Assembly: GCF_004359215.1 (NCBI RefSeq)
Contig: NC_090616.1
Span: 530,066 to 594,065, forward strand
From: Bremia lactucae
Taxonomy: Eukaryota; Oomycota; Peronosporomycetes; Peronosporales; Peronosporaceae
DNA length: 64,000 bases
Direction: 5' to 3'
Under the pieces are notes generated by a model. It was not told the origin of the DNA. It saw only the letters and a program-made list of their open reading frames with translations, and ran no database searches. The position numbers were made by a program, and so were the translations under genes. Of the stretch, positions 1 through 11,400 are shown in pieces (position 1 is the first letter of the stretch; each line of letters begins with the position of its first letter).

Positions 1-2769
1 ATTGAGTCAAGCCTATTTGATTCGCTGCCGATTTCGCTCGTGCGTGAAACCATAGAGCAATGTCCTGAGGTCGTCAATCATGTTTTGCAATGGCAAAGCA
101 AGGGCGACGTGCCAAGTTTCCTTCGTCAAGTCGATAGTTGTGACTCTCAAATTAACGATGGAAAACCTTCTCTGATTCAGGGCCAAATTTATAGCAGCAG
201 CTACTTTTTGCGTTGTTTATTGGGGAGACTTACTACCGCAACGCGGAAATTGGATGGACTAATAAAAGATTTGGTGGCCGCATTTAACGAGAAGCGACCG
301 GAAGTCTCGATAGAGAAGGCCCAAAGCGTTGGCAATCGGCGCCAACACATCATTGAACACGTAAATCGATTAAAATCCGTGACGACCCAGGTGATCGTGG
401 AGAATACAAAATTGCAATTGCACAAATGGTGGGTCCTCTTTGCTAATAATTCGTGTGCGTGGTTTCATCCGGACGATGTTATTAGAATGGAAGACAGGTC
501 GTATGATAAATTTACGTGTCTTCAAGACGCCTTGTACGTATGGCATAATGAGGCGCTTTTGTATTCAACAAAAGATAATTTTGTGGACCCAAAACGCAAA
601 GAAGAAACCTCACTGTATCGTAATGATGATACTTGCACTCCGTCTTACAGTGGTATAGCAAAGGAAATTAATTGTCTCCCCATGACAAAGGAAGAGGAAT
701 TGACTGCTCTTCTTCGATTAACCCCACCAAACATGCGAAATGATATACGGAACAGGTTAAAAACGCGTGATGAGACAGAAAAGTGTATTATGACAGCATT
801 GATGGTTGAGAAAGCGCGCTGTCAATTAGAAGAGTCAGTAGCGATCATGCGAGATGTACTGAAAGAATTGGGACGCGCTGGGCCATGGCGTAAACACGTG
901 AAGAATTCGCAAACATTGCAACGCGAGCAAGCCGTACAAGCAGCAATTCAGGAGAAGCTTCTTATGCACCAGTGGGCGCGATACTATACAAAGTACGAGG
1001 ACGATGCACTCGTGCAATTGCAAGCACATAATTCAAGCATTCCAAGTGAAGGAATGGCTTCAGGCGATAATCAATCACAAGCCGAATGTGCCTCTGCATG
1101 TGTCGGCAATGCACCACCGATAACTACGGATACGAGTAGTACATTAGATCCTGCCGACTCTCCTGACGTCATCGAGATGAAAAGGCTTCGACAGGAGATC
1201 ATTTTAGCAAAAGAAAATTTATTGCGTGATATCAGCGGATGTGACGCTAAAGTGGGTACAATACTGCCGCTTGATGGTGATCAAAAGCTTCTTATCGACG
1301 AATGTAAAGGACTTGCAGCCTCTTGTATGCAAGCGCTAGGTAAATATCTGGGCACGGATGAAGCTGAGGATGCGATTGCAGGACAACAGGCATCATCCAG
1401 GCAATCGTGTGCCGCAACAAGACCAGATCTGTTAGAGAGGCGGGCTGCCTCAGTTTTACATGGAGTAAAAGCGTCAAGGCAAACGTTATCGTCTGGACAG
1501 CGACTCACACTAAAGAAAGCAGGTACAAAACGCAGCTCAAAAATTAGAAGTCGTCGAGTTGAATCGATACGTGTTGCAAAAGCACTTGCTGCGATGAATG
1601 TTGATGGTTTACTATCTAGCTCTCGATCGTCTAAGTCAAAAACGTCTCCATTAAACGCGGCATCCGTGCGCAGTATTGGCACAACCCGAAGTCAGCGTTG
1701 TGATGACAGTTCTCCTTTACGGATGGGTTGCTCAGGGTGCCGGAATTTGCGTCGCCGTTGCACAGGTTGCTCGGGCTGCTGCCTTCACTGTGTGTGCGTA
1801 CGATGTGGGTGCCGCATGTGCTGTTCGTCTCGACTTGCGGCTGTTCAGAAGACTATGGCACAGATGCTGGACCTTATTGAGTCGAAGGAAGGTTGCGTGT
1901 CAGAAGGAATTGGAACTGAGTATTGTGGTATGGTTGTCTACTGTCAGCTGTGTCAATGCTGTGGAAATCATTGCTCATGCTTTTTGGCAAACCCGAACTC
2001 GGAATCTGCCGGTGCGACCGTCTCTATGACGCCTAATCGCGAAGCACGTAACGCTTCAGGAAGAAGAAGAATCACGAAAGCACCATCTCGGAGAGAACGG
2101 CGCTTTAAAATCAATCAAGAAGCATGTCAACGCCGAGGTCTCAATACGACTACGAATGGTGAAGAGGACAGAACCATTCCACATTCAGCAGCATCAGGCG
2201 GACACAGCAAGCAGCAACCTCAACGTTCTCGGGCTTTTCCCGCGCGCCAGGGGCGTGCTCCGCTGCCAACGTTTGACTATGGCATTGAAGGCGCTTTCGG
2301 GCTTGACTCGGCGAATCAACACGGACAGTGTCGCACGTGGCGACCGGCACCATCCGATAAAAACGAGCAAGAGGATCTGTTTCGTGCAGCTCGTGTTCGA
2401 ATGAAGCTTGTACGCTCGACATTTTCAACGACATTGGGACTGTCATCGGGCTTGGAGTGTTTGGATGGCGAGCAATTGTGGCAGCCGGAACGAATTCAGA
2501 TCATGTGGGAGCGCCGGGACTTTTATGGTGTACTTGGACTGCCGCGCGACGCTACCACTCAGCAGATCAAGCGTCAGTACCGTAAGCTTGCGCTAAAGTT
2601 GCACCCAGACAAAGCTTCTGATGCATGTGCGTCGTTAGAGTCGACAGTCGCTGAAGCTGCGAAGAACGTTGAAGCTGGAAACTTTGGAAAGCGAGTAGAT
2701 GCCTTTGTAGCAGCGACGCACTCGTATAAAATTCTACTTGGCGGCGTGGATGCTTTGCGGGGCCGGTGA
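1..2769 (+). CDS. C-terminal J-domain protein with Cys-rich segment (5' partial)
   Basis: The frame is open from base 1; the first possible start inside the window is only a GTG at 40, so the true N-terminus lies to the left. At least 922 residues are encoded. The last ~85 residues are a J domain (from about nt 2510) with the diagnostic HPD tripeptide in 'LKLHPDKAS' and a preceding basic helix, so an Hsp70 partnership is expected from family knowledge. About nt 1725-1850 encodes a very Cys-rich stretch with repeated CxGC/CxxC spacing that could bind metal. The middle is basic and Ser/Thr-rich. The N-terminal half is not recognised. A C-terminal J domain on such a large protein is unusual. No intron is evident. 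Function beyond Hsp70 co-chaperoning is unknown. Confidence 0.85.
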   Translation: MESSLFDSLPISLVRETIEQCPEVVNHVLQWQSKGDVPSFLRQVDSCDSQINDGKPSLIQGQIYSSSYFLRCLLGRLTTATRKLDGLIKDLVAAFNEKRPEVSIEKAQSVGNRRQHIIEHVNRLKSVTTQVIVENTKLQLHKWWVLFANNSCAWFHPDDVIRMEDRSYDKFTCLQDALYVWHNEALLYSTKDNFVDPKRKEETSLYRNDDTCTPSYSGIAKEINCLPMTKEEELTALLRLTPPNMRNDIRNRLKTRDETEKCIMTALMVEKARCQLEESVAIMRDVLKELGRAGPWRKHVKNSQTLQREQAVQAAIQEKLLMHQWARYYTKYEDDALVQLQAHNSSIPSEGMASGDNQSQAECASACVGNAPPITTDTSSTLDPADSPDVIEMKRLRQEIILAKENLLRDISGCDAKVGTILPLDGDQKLLIDECKGLAASCMQALGKYLGTDEAEDAIAGQQASSRQSCAATRPDLLERRAASVLHGVKASRQTLSSGQRLTLKKAGTKRSSKIRSRRVESIRVAKALAAMNVDGLLSSSRSSKSKTSPLNAASVRSIGTTRSQRCDDSSPLRMGCSGCRNLRRRCTGCSGCCLHCVCVRCGCRMCCSSRLAAVQKTMAQMLDLIESKEGCVSEGIGTEYCGMVVYCQLCQCCGNHCSCFLANPNSESAGATVSMTPNREARNASGRRRITKAPSRRERRFKINQEACQRRGLNTTTNGEEDRTIPHSAASGGHSKQQPQRSRAFPARQGRAPLPTFDYGIEGAFGLDSANQHGQCRTWRPAPSDKNEQEDLFRAARVRMKLVRSTFSTTLGLSSGLECLDGEQLWQPERIQIMWERRDFYGVLGLPRDATTQQIKRQYRKLALKLHPDKASDACASLESTVAEAAKNVEAGNFGKRVDAFVAATHSYKILLGGVDALRGR

Positions 2770-3333
2770 AGACACTCACCTTTACATCGTCGTTCAAAAC
2801 ATCAATCAAAGAATTTTAGGAGGCGAGACCGCGACACAGCAATGGATGTGAATCGTGTCTCCTCGGCCGAACATCCTGCAGCGCCACCTGATTTTCCGTA
2901 CTTGTTTAAAGGCCAAATAAGGCCGCGATGATGTTGGCATATCCTACCGACGTGTTGGTGTTTCGCAGCAAGACTTCCAGGGAAATGTCTTAATTTCGGT
3001 GATTAAAGGCATTTGAAGACCGGATGCAACGATTGCAGCTCTTGTGCGAAATTCACGTGTAGACGGTCAAGGCCGCATGGAAGTTGAAAAACGGGGCAAG
3101 CTCTTTAACGACGATCTCGGCTTGAAGAAGGCTATCCGTCTGAGCACTGGGAGACCTAGTAATGGAGGTGGAACCGAACAATTTGGGCTTTATTGAGCTG
3201 CGCTACTGTCTCAGTGGTCCAACAACGTTGACACTTAAAAAACTGACATACTGCCAAAGTACAATGGATTCTTTCTCGCTATATTTGTTGTGGTAGTTAT
3301 TTCATGTTGTCTTGGGACTGTATGCATGATGTC
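2770..3333. other. Intergenic region with possible decayed coding fragments
   Basis: No intact gene is visible between the J-domain gene and the convergent STRAP gene. A 50-codon frame at 3044-3196 (+) reads like protein (Gly-rich tail 'RPSNGGGTEQFGLY' before TGA). A neighbouring frame at about 3000-3058 reads 'LKAFEDRMQRLQLLCEIHV' up to a stop. The two could be one gene remnant split by a frameshift. Neither is identified. The rest is probably 3' flanking sequence. Confidence 0.3.
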
Positions 3334-4426
3334 TTAACTTGAACTTGTAGCCATGTCCGCAACAGACGTTGCCGCAGCGGACGTGGAGTCATTTTGCCAG
3401 ATGCGAATGGTGCCATCTTCGGAGCCCGTCGCAAACGAGTCACCATTAGGCGAGTATCGCAGACATCGCACGGGCCCGTGGTGTCCCTTGTGCAACTCGA
3501 GAATTTCTCCTGTCTTGTAGTCAAAGACGCGCACCCATGTGTCGGATCCCCCCGCTACAAACTTGCTCTCGGTCGGATGCAGTGATGCACCGCCTTCTTC
3601 GGCAAATGAAATCGGCATCGGAAATGCGTGCAACAACGCAAACTCGTTTTGCACGTCGAAAAAATAGACCTACATATCACATTGCATTAATTAGCCTCTA
3701 GAACAATAAAAATGCTTGCCAGCATCTCGTATCTACCTGTTTGCCTGCTGCAATTGTAAGCACTTGTCCGTTCCTAGATGCTTCCATGTCCATAACGTCC
3801 GCATCGACCTTAAATTGCCGCGTCTGCGTGAATGTATCCAAGTCCCAAATCGTGACCGTGCCATCAACTTCGCCTGTGGCTGCTAGAAGGTCATTGAGCA
3901 CAACAACCTTCCGGATCTGTTGGGCTGTTTGCATCTCTACCAGTGGCGACGGTGGTAGCACTACGATGCCAGTGCGGCCCTCCGCCTTGTAAGCGTGCAA
4001 CTGTTCTTTTACACAGAGTACGTCAAAAACGCGAAGCTGCTTCTCATGGCCTGCAGTCAGCAATCGTGCTCCATCCGTTGTGAAAGCCACGCTTTTGACC
4101 ACGTGCTTGTGCTCGAGTGTCGTGACAACATCTCCCGTCAGCGCATCCCATATCTTGACGGAAAAGTCCGCACTTCCCGTTGCACAAAATTCGGCTTCAT
4201 TGTCGAGTTTGGCGCTCCATACAGCGCCCTTATGACCCTCAAATGTACCGATCCAGTCCCCCGAGTCGCCGTGCCGCAGCATCGGCAGCTTGTCGTGACA
4301 TGCAGAGACCAGGAGATTACTGCGGCTGTAGTACAATTCAGTCAAAGGACGGGAGTGACCTGGACACACGATTGGGATCTGGCGTAGCGCTGCCGGCGAC
4401 GAAGAAAATTCTACTGGTGAGCTCAT
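3334..4426 (-). CDS. STRAP: STRAP/UNRIP-like WD40 repeat protein, two exons
   Basis: Exon 1 is 3737-4426 and exon 2 is 3334-3669. They are joined across a 67-bp intron (3670-3736, GTAGAT...TGTAG, phase 0), giving 341 residues, close to the ~350 of STRAP. Blades match the family: '[19 protein letters not shown]', '[20 protein letters not shown]', '[19 protein letters not shown]', and in exon 2 '[19 protein letters not shown]' followed by '[12 protein letters not shown]'. In animals STRAP binds the SMN complex (snRNP assembly) and modulates TGF-beta receptor signalling. Only the SMN/RNA-binding type of role is plausible here, as inference. The gene is divergent from the coiled-coil gene across ~350 bp. 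The start is the first ATG of the frame. Confidence 0.9.
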
Positions 4427-4778
4427 GATTGGGACGTTGTTGTCGAAGGGGACGCGGACTCGGCGTGAAGATCAATTGGTCGGATGTTGCTTCAGTTAAA
4501 GTTGCGCCAACGAACTAAGTGTCATATTTTGTTCGATACAAAACGACCGAAATAAAATGAGCATGTGGTGCTATAAATCGGGCTTTAATTGACAAGTGAG
4601 GTTGCAATACGTAATGGCCTGCATTATCTGCATTCGAAGCTTATAAAAAAATGTCACCTAGTTTGGTTGCCTTTAGCAATCAGTAACCGTGTGAACCTTA
4701 AATTATCTCAACGATGGATGCCAGTGGGAGAAAGTTAGATTTTCCACAAATTTGTGTTTATTATCAGTTGTGACAGTT
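4427..4778. promoter_or_regulatory. Shared divergent promoter region
   Basis: About 350 bp separate the start codons of the STRAP gene (leftward) and the coiled-coil gene (rightward), so both promoters must lie here. The right half is AT-rich. No TATA box or oomycete Inr element could be assigned with confidence. Confidence 0.4.
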
Positions 4779-7334
4779 ATGGACAAAGACCTTCGCGACG
4801 CGTACGCAACGCTGAGACTGGTACGTGCGGACTTGGTAAGAACTCGACGCGAAAAGCAAGCACTGGAGACATTACTATCAGCTCCACAGCCACTAAATCC
4901 ACCTCTACATATTGAAAAGACTTGTAAAAGTCGTGAGACGCTCCAGATGCAGCACGAGGACTTCGAAGCACAATTATGGCGTCAGGCCACATTTTTTGAA
5001 AATCGACTGGCGAATTTGGAATTGCAAATATTGCAATATAGTTGCCCGAAGAAAGAACTTTTGCCTGAAATCGATGACAATCAATGCGATGAAGAAATTG
5101 TTAGACTCGAGAATTTGGCGCTGCTAAACAAGCTTCACAGCCTCACAGCCACCGTGGAGCAGCAGATGGAGACCATACAAGCTCAGCAGGCGGCATTCGC
5201 TCTGCAGAAGGACGAGCTCGAGACGACGCTGGAGGTGACGCTAAACCAGCTGCAGTTGGAAAAAGCTCGAGTAGCAGACGCGCTTCTAGAACAGCAGGCA
5301 GCGAATGAAAATTACGACTTTTTAAAGACTCAAATTGAAATTCTTCAGTCGGAGAAGGAGACAATTGCGCAGGAGAAAGAGAAAATTGATGCTGAGCTGG
5401 CGGCTCATGTACATACTAATACTTTATTGAAGCAGAAGCTTCAAGAAAAGGATGAAGAGCGGCGAAAATGGGAGATTGAGCACAAAGAGCGCGTAGAGCA
5501 CCTTCAGTTCGAGCATCAAGAAGTAATTCAGTCGTTGAGCTTAAAATTGCAGCAAGAGAATGAAAAGCGTCAGCAAGAAAGCATGAATTTGCAGCGAAAG
5601 TGTGTGCTGCTTGAATTGGTACTGAGTCGTGAAAGAGAAGAAAAAAGTCAAGCCCAAGAGGAGCATAACGGTAAATTAGAAACGAAGGTATGCGAGCTGA
5701 CGAAGTGGAAAGAATCTCACGCTTCTCAGGCTTGTGAGGCAAAGCATCGGGAATTCCAAGTCGCACAAATGCAAGCAGAACGCGAACCAAAAGTGAAGGA
5801 GCTTGAAAGTGCTTTAGAAGAAAAGCAACATCAGCTTGATGAGTTGGAAAACAAAATTGTATACGCTCAGTCGCACCTTGCCAAGGTTACAACTCAGCTG
5901 GCGGAAGATGCTACAAAGTATGAGAATGAGCTTGCCAAAGCGAGGAAGAAGGTTCGTAATCACGAGGTGGAACATGAGCGATACACAAATTCTTTGCATC
6001 ATCTGGAAACAAAATTACAACAAGTTACAAAACAGCTCGTGAATACAGAGGCCGAATTGCTATCGAAATCGAATGATTTTGCACTCCAGGGAGCACGATT
6101 TTCCGATGCTGAAGACCACTATGAGAAATCGGTGCAAGCGTTTACCTTAGAAATCGGGGTTCTACAGCATGAAGTCAGCGAAGCAAGGAAAGCATTGAAA
6201 TATATGGATGAAGAGCGTCTTAAGTTCCAGTTATTGCTGGAACAGAAGACTCAAGATCATGCGAATTCTGTTCAGCAATGCGAGTCGCTGGAGACGCAAT
6301 TTTTAGCAAGTGAAGATGTTTATAAGCTGACAAAAATGGATGCTTTTTCAAACCCGCCTGAGGCTTTCTATAGTCTTAGCGAGTCTGCAATTCATGCGTC
6401 ATCTTCTTACAAATCTTGGGCACATTGGCGTTCAAAAATCGACGAGATGCACGATTTCTTCCCACAATTTCAGAAATTGATTGCAGCGGTACATGGTACG
6501 CTAGAATTGTGTGGAAGCCACGTCAATGAATTACATGTGCTGTGTGATCGACTTGAAGGCAAAGAAACCTGCGATATTCCAATTTTAACGTTGCTGAGGA
6601 AAATTCTTCAATTTGCAGTCACGTGGAAAACTCGCATTGAACACGAAAAAGCTTTTGTGACTTTTGATGCCGTCCAAACGCTTCGTAGACGTTTAGTAGA
6701 TGCACTTGCTCAATGGGTCGAGTGCGACGCTGATAATGGCGTTCAGATTGAAACTAATTCGATTCCCGTGCCCACTTTTACCATTACGTCCCGTGAGACT
6801 GCACTTATCTTGCAGAATTGGACTAGTGACCGAACTATGCAGCTTCGAGTAAGACGATGGCTTGCACGAATGGAAGCGTACCCAGGTGTACCCCCTCTTA
6901 GAGGAGCTTCTCCCAATCATGCCCTGGAGCTACCGTCGGAAGGATGCACTCTTGACTTGGAAGAAATGACACTTGAAGTGAAAGACGCATTTCTTTTACT
7001 GCTAATTCCAATATTAAAGCAGAATCGAGCACTACATGTGCGTGTGTTCACTCGCTTTATTGCAGACTACGAGACTGCAATTATAAAGTGTAACGACCGT
7101 GCTAATGACGATTTTGATAATACGAAGAAACAGTGGGCGATGCGAATACATGTTCAAAGTGCTGTTAAGAAACAAACGACCCACCCTGTTCTACAGAAAT
7201 TGAATTTCCACGGTCCACCGAGTCCTTTAGCGCCTACGTCTCCAGCATCATCCGTTTCCTCGTCGTCGAGTTCCGCACGATCAAGACGTCAAATTATTCA
7301 AGAGCGTTTACAGTATTTACATAACAATGGGTAA
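4779..7334 (+). CDS. Large coiled-coil protein, unrecognised
   Basis: 851 residues from the ATG at 4779 ('MDKDLRDAYATLRLVRADL'). The open frame begins further upstream with only non-ATG codons. Residues ~10-530 are almost continuous coiled coil, rich in Glu, Lys, Gln and Leu with heptad spacing and no transmembrane segment. Residues ~540-810 are a compact, Trp-containing region without heptads that probably forms a helical domain. The last ~30 residues are Ser/Pro-rich. This layout suits a cytoskeletal, centrosomal/basal-body or tethering protein, but no family signature was recognised. It ends 69 bp from the convergent BAP31 gene. Confidence 0.8.
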   Translation: MDKDLRDAYATLRLVRADLVRTRREKQALETLLSAPQPLNPPLHIEKTCKSRETLQMQHEDFEAQLWRQATFFENRLANLELQILQYSCPKKELLPEIDDNQCDEEIVRLENLALLNKLHSLTATVEQQMETIQAQQAAFALQKDELETTLEVTLNQLQLEKARVADALLEQQAANENYDFLKTQIEILQSEKETIAQEKEKIDAELAAHVHTNTLLKQKLQEKDEERRKWEIEHKERVEHLQFEHQEVIQSLSLKLQQENEKRQQESMNLQRKCVLLELVLSREREEKSQAQEEHNGKLETKVCELTKWKESHASQACEAKHREFQVAQMQAEREPKVKELESALEEKQHQLDELENKIVYAQSHLAKVTTQLAEDATKYENELAKARKKVRNHEVEHERYTNSLHHLETKLQQVTKQLVNTEAELLSKSNDFALQGARFSDAEDHYEKSVQAFTLEIGVLQHEVSEARKALKYMDEERLKFQLLLEQKTQDHANSVQQCESLETQFLASEDVYKLTKMDAFSNPPEAFYSLSESAIHASSSYKSWAHWRSKIDEMHDFFPQFQKLIAAVHGTLELCGSHVNELHVLCDRLEGKETCDIPILTLLRKILQFAVTWKTRIEHEKAFVTFDAVQTLRRRLVDALAQWVECDADNGVQIETNSIPVPTFTITSRETALILQNWTSDRTMQLRVRRWLARMEAYPGVPPLRGASPNHALELPSEGCTLDLEEMTLEVKDAFLLLLIPILKQNRALHVRVFTRFIADYETAIIKCNDRANDDFDNTKKQWAMRIHVQSAVKKQTTHPVLQKLNFHGPPSPLAPTSPASSVSSSSSSARSRRQIIQERLQYLHNNG

Positions 7335-7403
7335 CACGAAAGTGAAAAAGAATCCTATTTAATTACGCGTCGTTTCGAGTACTAAGACTTTCTCTGTAGA
7401 TCT

Positions 7404-8350
7404 TTATTCGGCTTTCTTCTTGGCTTCGGCAAACATAAAGTCATAGTCTTGGATTTGAATTCTCAAGGCATCACGTTCTTCCGTCAGCTTGACAATCTTT
7501 TCGCGTTGGCGCTTGATCTCTTCCTCGTGGGCCTTGGCTGCTTCCAGCTGCTTGTCCGACTCGCTCTTCTCATCCATGAGTTTCATAAATGCTGAGCTCT
7601 GTCCTTCTGCTTGCTTCGTCACAGCAGCAATTTGACTTTCCGTCTTCTGCAGCTTTTCACTTGATGCCTTGACTTTGGCTTCAAGATCCGCATTCTCCTG
7701 CACCAATCTGGCCAAAGCGTCCACTTTCTTCTTCTTGTCCACACCCTCTTCATCGCCAAGAAGCTGGTGAAGCTTGTCCGTCTGTATCTTGAACGTCTCG
7801 TTCTCGGCCAAAAGCGACTTGTAGCCAGCTGCAGCCCCCTCGGCTTGCTTTGTCATCGCTTCAAGACTCTTTTCCAGGCGAAGGTTGGTCACTAACGCGA
7901 TGTACACAAGACGTAGCAACAAGAACAAAAAGAGGCAAAATCCTGTAATATACATGTCTCGCTGGGCTGTAAGCAAGCGAATCCGCATGCCATCACTTAG
8001 GACTTCTTCCGACGAGTGGTGTCTGTATAGTGTCGAAACGTCCGCTGTCATTATAGCATAGCAAGGCAAACAGTTATTAAAGAAACAAGGTTCTCTACCA
8101 CTATAATTGAAAAAGCTTGTCTTGCTATCATAATAAAGGCATCATACAAGTACATACAAAGGAAATGGATCGAAATTAGCGCGAGGATCACAGTGGCGAC
8201 CATATTAGCTGTAGAGTCCTTGCCGCCCAGGTGCTTCGAGAGAAAGGAAACGACAGCGTGCGATACCCGCTGGCCGAATGGAAGACTTAGCACGACACAA
8301 ATGATGGCCTCGGTGACCATCATCCAGAACATGAAAGTGTTGAGCAGCAT
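7404..8350 (-). CDS. BAP31: BAP31-family ER membrane protein, two exons
   Basis: Exon 1 is 8158-8350 and exon 2 is 7404-8044. The 113-bp intron (8045-8157) has a strong GTATGT donor, a CTAAC-like TAACTG branch region and an ACAG acceptor in phase 1, giving 277 residues. The protein starts 'MLLNTFMFWMMVTEAIICVV', followed by a second hydrophobic span (ATVILALISIHFL). A third follows 'RIRLLTAQRDMYITGF', which matches the conserved RAQRNLYI-GF region of BAP31. The C-terminal ~140 residues are coiled coil. BAP31 proteins are three-span ER proteins acting in membrane-protein export and quality control. The splice choice is mine; an unspliced exon 1 would simply read on to a stop at about 8051. The expected C-terminal KKXX-type signal is suggested by 'EAKKKAE' but is not canonical. 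Confidence 0.85.
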
Positions 8351-8498
8351 TTTCGCGCAAGATTTCGAAGGTAGGCTCTTGTTCTGTCCTAGGTAATTAT
8401 TGCGATTAATAGGAAGAAAGTTTAAACTAAAACGTTGTAATGAGCGAAAAGTGTGTGACACATCAAAAGAGACGAGGATCGGTGACGTATTGCTTGCT

Positions 8499-11400
8499 TT
8501 AGGAAGAGACACTTGTAGACAAGGCTTGCGTAATGGCTGTGCTAAGTCTTTGAGCAAGCACCGAGTCACGCATAACAACTAAAAGCTGCCCCTTGCCGCT
8601 TTGAAGCTGCACTTCCACGGCCATCAAGACAATTTCTGCATTATCGTTCCCACTGCGGAATCGACCTGCAAACTTGCACTTGCCCATCACCCCATTCATA
8701 TAATTAATTTCATAGACTTGCGCCATGTTGCACTCTTTTTGGACCGCTTGCACAGCCGCATTCATTTCTACCGGAGCTGGTAATGTGATTTCACACGTGT
8801 GGAGACATGTCGAGTCGGTTTGGGAGATACGACGCTCAAAGTCGTCCAGACTGAGCTGTTGAGGCAGCAGGAGCTCCCCGATAAGAGGGCAGAGGTCCAC
8901 ACGAAACTTTTCAGTACTCGTAATAACCTCTAGCGGAACAGTATCAAGTCGACCGTGAAAATCCACTTGAAGTTGAGCTATCGAGGTTGAACCACCAGGA
9001 AACAACACAGGCAATTCCGGAAATGAAACAACCTGATTTAAATTAATTGTTCCAATGATATGAACACGGGCAATTGGCTCTTTTGAATGATTTGCGAGCC
9101 ACAACTGAATCGCATTCATTTCAGGAGAATGACTCGATGGCTGGCGGAGAAAGGCGTACTGTATGTCCAATCCATTACCAGCGAGCGACGTCAACAGCTC
9201 GTAACGTCGCGGTGACATCGTTGAAGAAGATACGCATAGGCCCATTAGATCATCCAAGAGGTTTGTAGTCGAAGCCATTGGCGTAGCCGCTTGCGAATCA
9301 GCTGGAGCGACGCCTTGCGAGTTTAATACATGAAGTGGATCGAAAGCATGCACTGACTTGGTCGCTTTCGACTGCGAGTGCTTTAACGCTTTGCGCCCTT
9401 TTTCACGTCGATGGATCTGTGCATCATTCTCAGACGATGCATCAGACTCACTTTCTTTCGAAGATGCTTCTGATTCGCTTTCCTCGGAAGACGACACATT
9501 CTTCTCTGATTCAGCATTTGACGAATGCAAATCAGACTTAGACTCGCTTGCTTCACTGCTGCCACTTTCAGAACTAGCATCTGAGTCGGACTCCGATCCG
9601 GACTCAGACGACTTCGAGCTACTTGAGCTCTCGTCACTATAAAAGCCTTTGGAATTTTTCTCTTTCGTCTTCTTGCGTGCAGCTTTGGACCCAGAACGGA
9701 CAGAGCTGCTTCGGTTCGTGTTAACAACAAACGAAGATTCTTCACGCAGCGAACGATCTGGCTTAGTCGAACGCCATTCCGGCAACGGAAGATATCCAGG
9801 GACACTGTGGTGTACCACATTCGATAGCGAGCCGAGCATAAAGCGCGTCTTGGCATCGTCATCATATCCAATCAAAGGCGCTAATTTCTTGCTAGCAAAT
9901 AGTTTGTGTGGATTAACGAGGTTGGCGTCTCCCGAAAGCGCAGCTCGTATCAAGCGAGCACGGTCACGAACGTCGTAGTCAATGTCAAATTTACACAGCT
10001 CAATCACATACTGAAGGAGCAGCTGAATGGTGCGTGCCTGTGGCTCTCGAAGACCAAGTTTTACGGACAGATTTAAAAGCTGAAGACGCACTTGAGTCGC
10101 TTCATTGGAAAAGTCCTTTACAAGCATCCGAAGTGATTCGGCAGCACAAGTCGTGCCGTTACCATTGTCGTTAAACTCACCAAGCATCCACAGAATCGAA
10201 GCGCGAGCAGAAGGGCTCGAGATTCGGCCGCTGACCATCATGGCAGCCAATGAGCGCACAATCAGCAATCGATCCATCTCAATCGTCTGTCGGTGCAGCA
10301 ATTGGCGGATCACCACAACACTTTCAGCCACGACCTGGTCATTAGACGACCGCACGAGTCGCATCAGACCATTCAAGCTACGCTCCGCTACAGATGGCAT
10401 CGTATCCGCTACACGGCCTAAAGCTTGGACCGTTGTTGTGACAAAGGACTTGTCAACATGCTGCACATAAGCTTGAAATTCGCGCAAAATGATGCTAACA
10501 TTCTCGCGTGTGACTAATGACGTCAGGATTTCAAGCTTTAGCTTTCGCGCGTACGCTGGATCGGTCGCACGCACGAAAAACTCAGGCAAGAATGGACAAA
10601 ACATGTCGGGACGGGACGTAGCCATGGACGAGATGACAGTTAAGACTACGTACTGAATTTCGCGCTGATTGCGCATGATTCGTACAAGCGACTTGCCAAT
10701 GAGAGTAGACGTTGCCAAGCTGTGCGTTCCACAGTAGTAATGCAGGGTTGCCACAGCGAGCACCACGGCGCTATTTCTCGATTTTAGCAGTGGAATCGAT
10801 GACCGCAACACGAGTCGATGGTCCTCTTCCAACTCGTCTCCAATGCTATTGGCAAAAGAATTACTAAATACCGAGCCAACGGACGGCAGCGCATCTCTTT
10901 TCCCGAGCATAAAGGGCGCTTGTTTATTTCGCCGTGGCTTGCTTTCGTCCTCGGATCCAGAACCTTCATCGGCATAAAATCCCTTTTTACTCTTTTTAGA
11001 TGACTCGACCTCCTTCTTCTCGTATACTGGAGCTTGAAATTGTTGACGACAATATCGCAACAATACATGGAGCATCACGGTCTGTCCCCACTCGTCCACA
11101 TCGGCCAAGAGATGGCACAACTTTCGAAACGGACGATGGAGGAGGTCAAGTCGATCCGGACAGACCTCATTTAGAGCTTGCACAGCACTTCCTAGCACCA
11201 TTGTACTAGGATCATTGAGTAGCTCTCCAATAATTTCCGCCAATACGTCCTTTTGCTCCGGATCCAAGACAAATACTTTACTTATCGCATTCGTCGCACA
11301 CTTTCTCACATACGCCGAGCTGTCTGCAGCACACTTGCGAATAGCAATAAGCTGAATTTGCACAATGTCTCGCACCCGTATACTGGTCATGACTCGTAAC

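Noticed and set aside
1281..1682. Minus-strand 133-codon frame opposite the J-domain gene
   Set aside because: No motif, and the sense frame is continuous over 2.7 kb with a genuine J domain.
9358..9642. Plus-strand acidic Ser-rich frame (SESDSDPDSDD)
   Set aside because: Exact antisense of the Ser-rich AP-3 beta hinge, whose codons give Ser/Asp text on both strands. The adaptin homology decides the strand.
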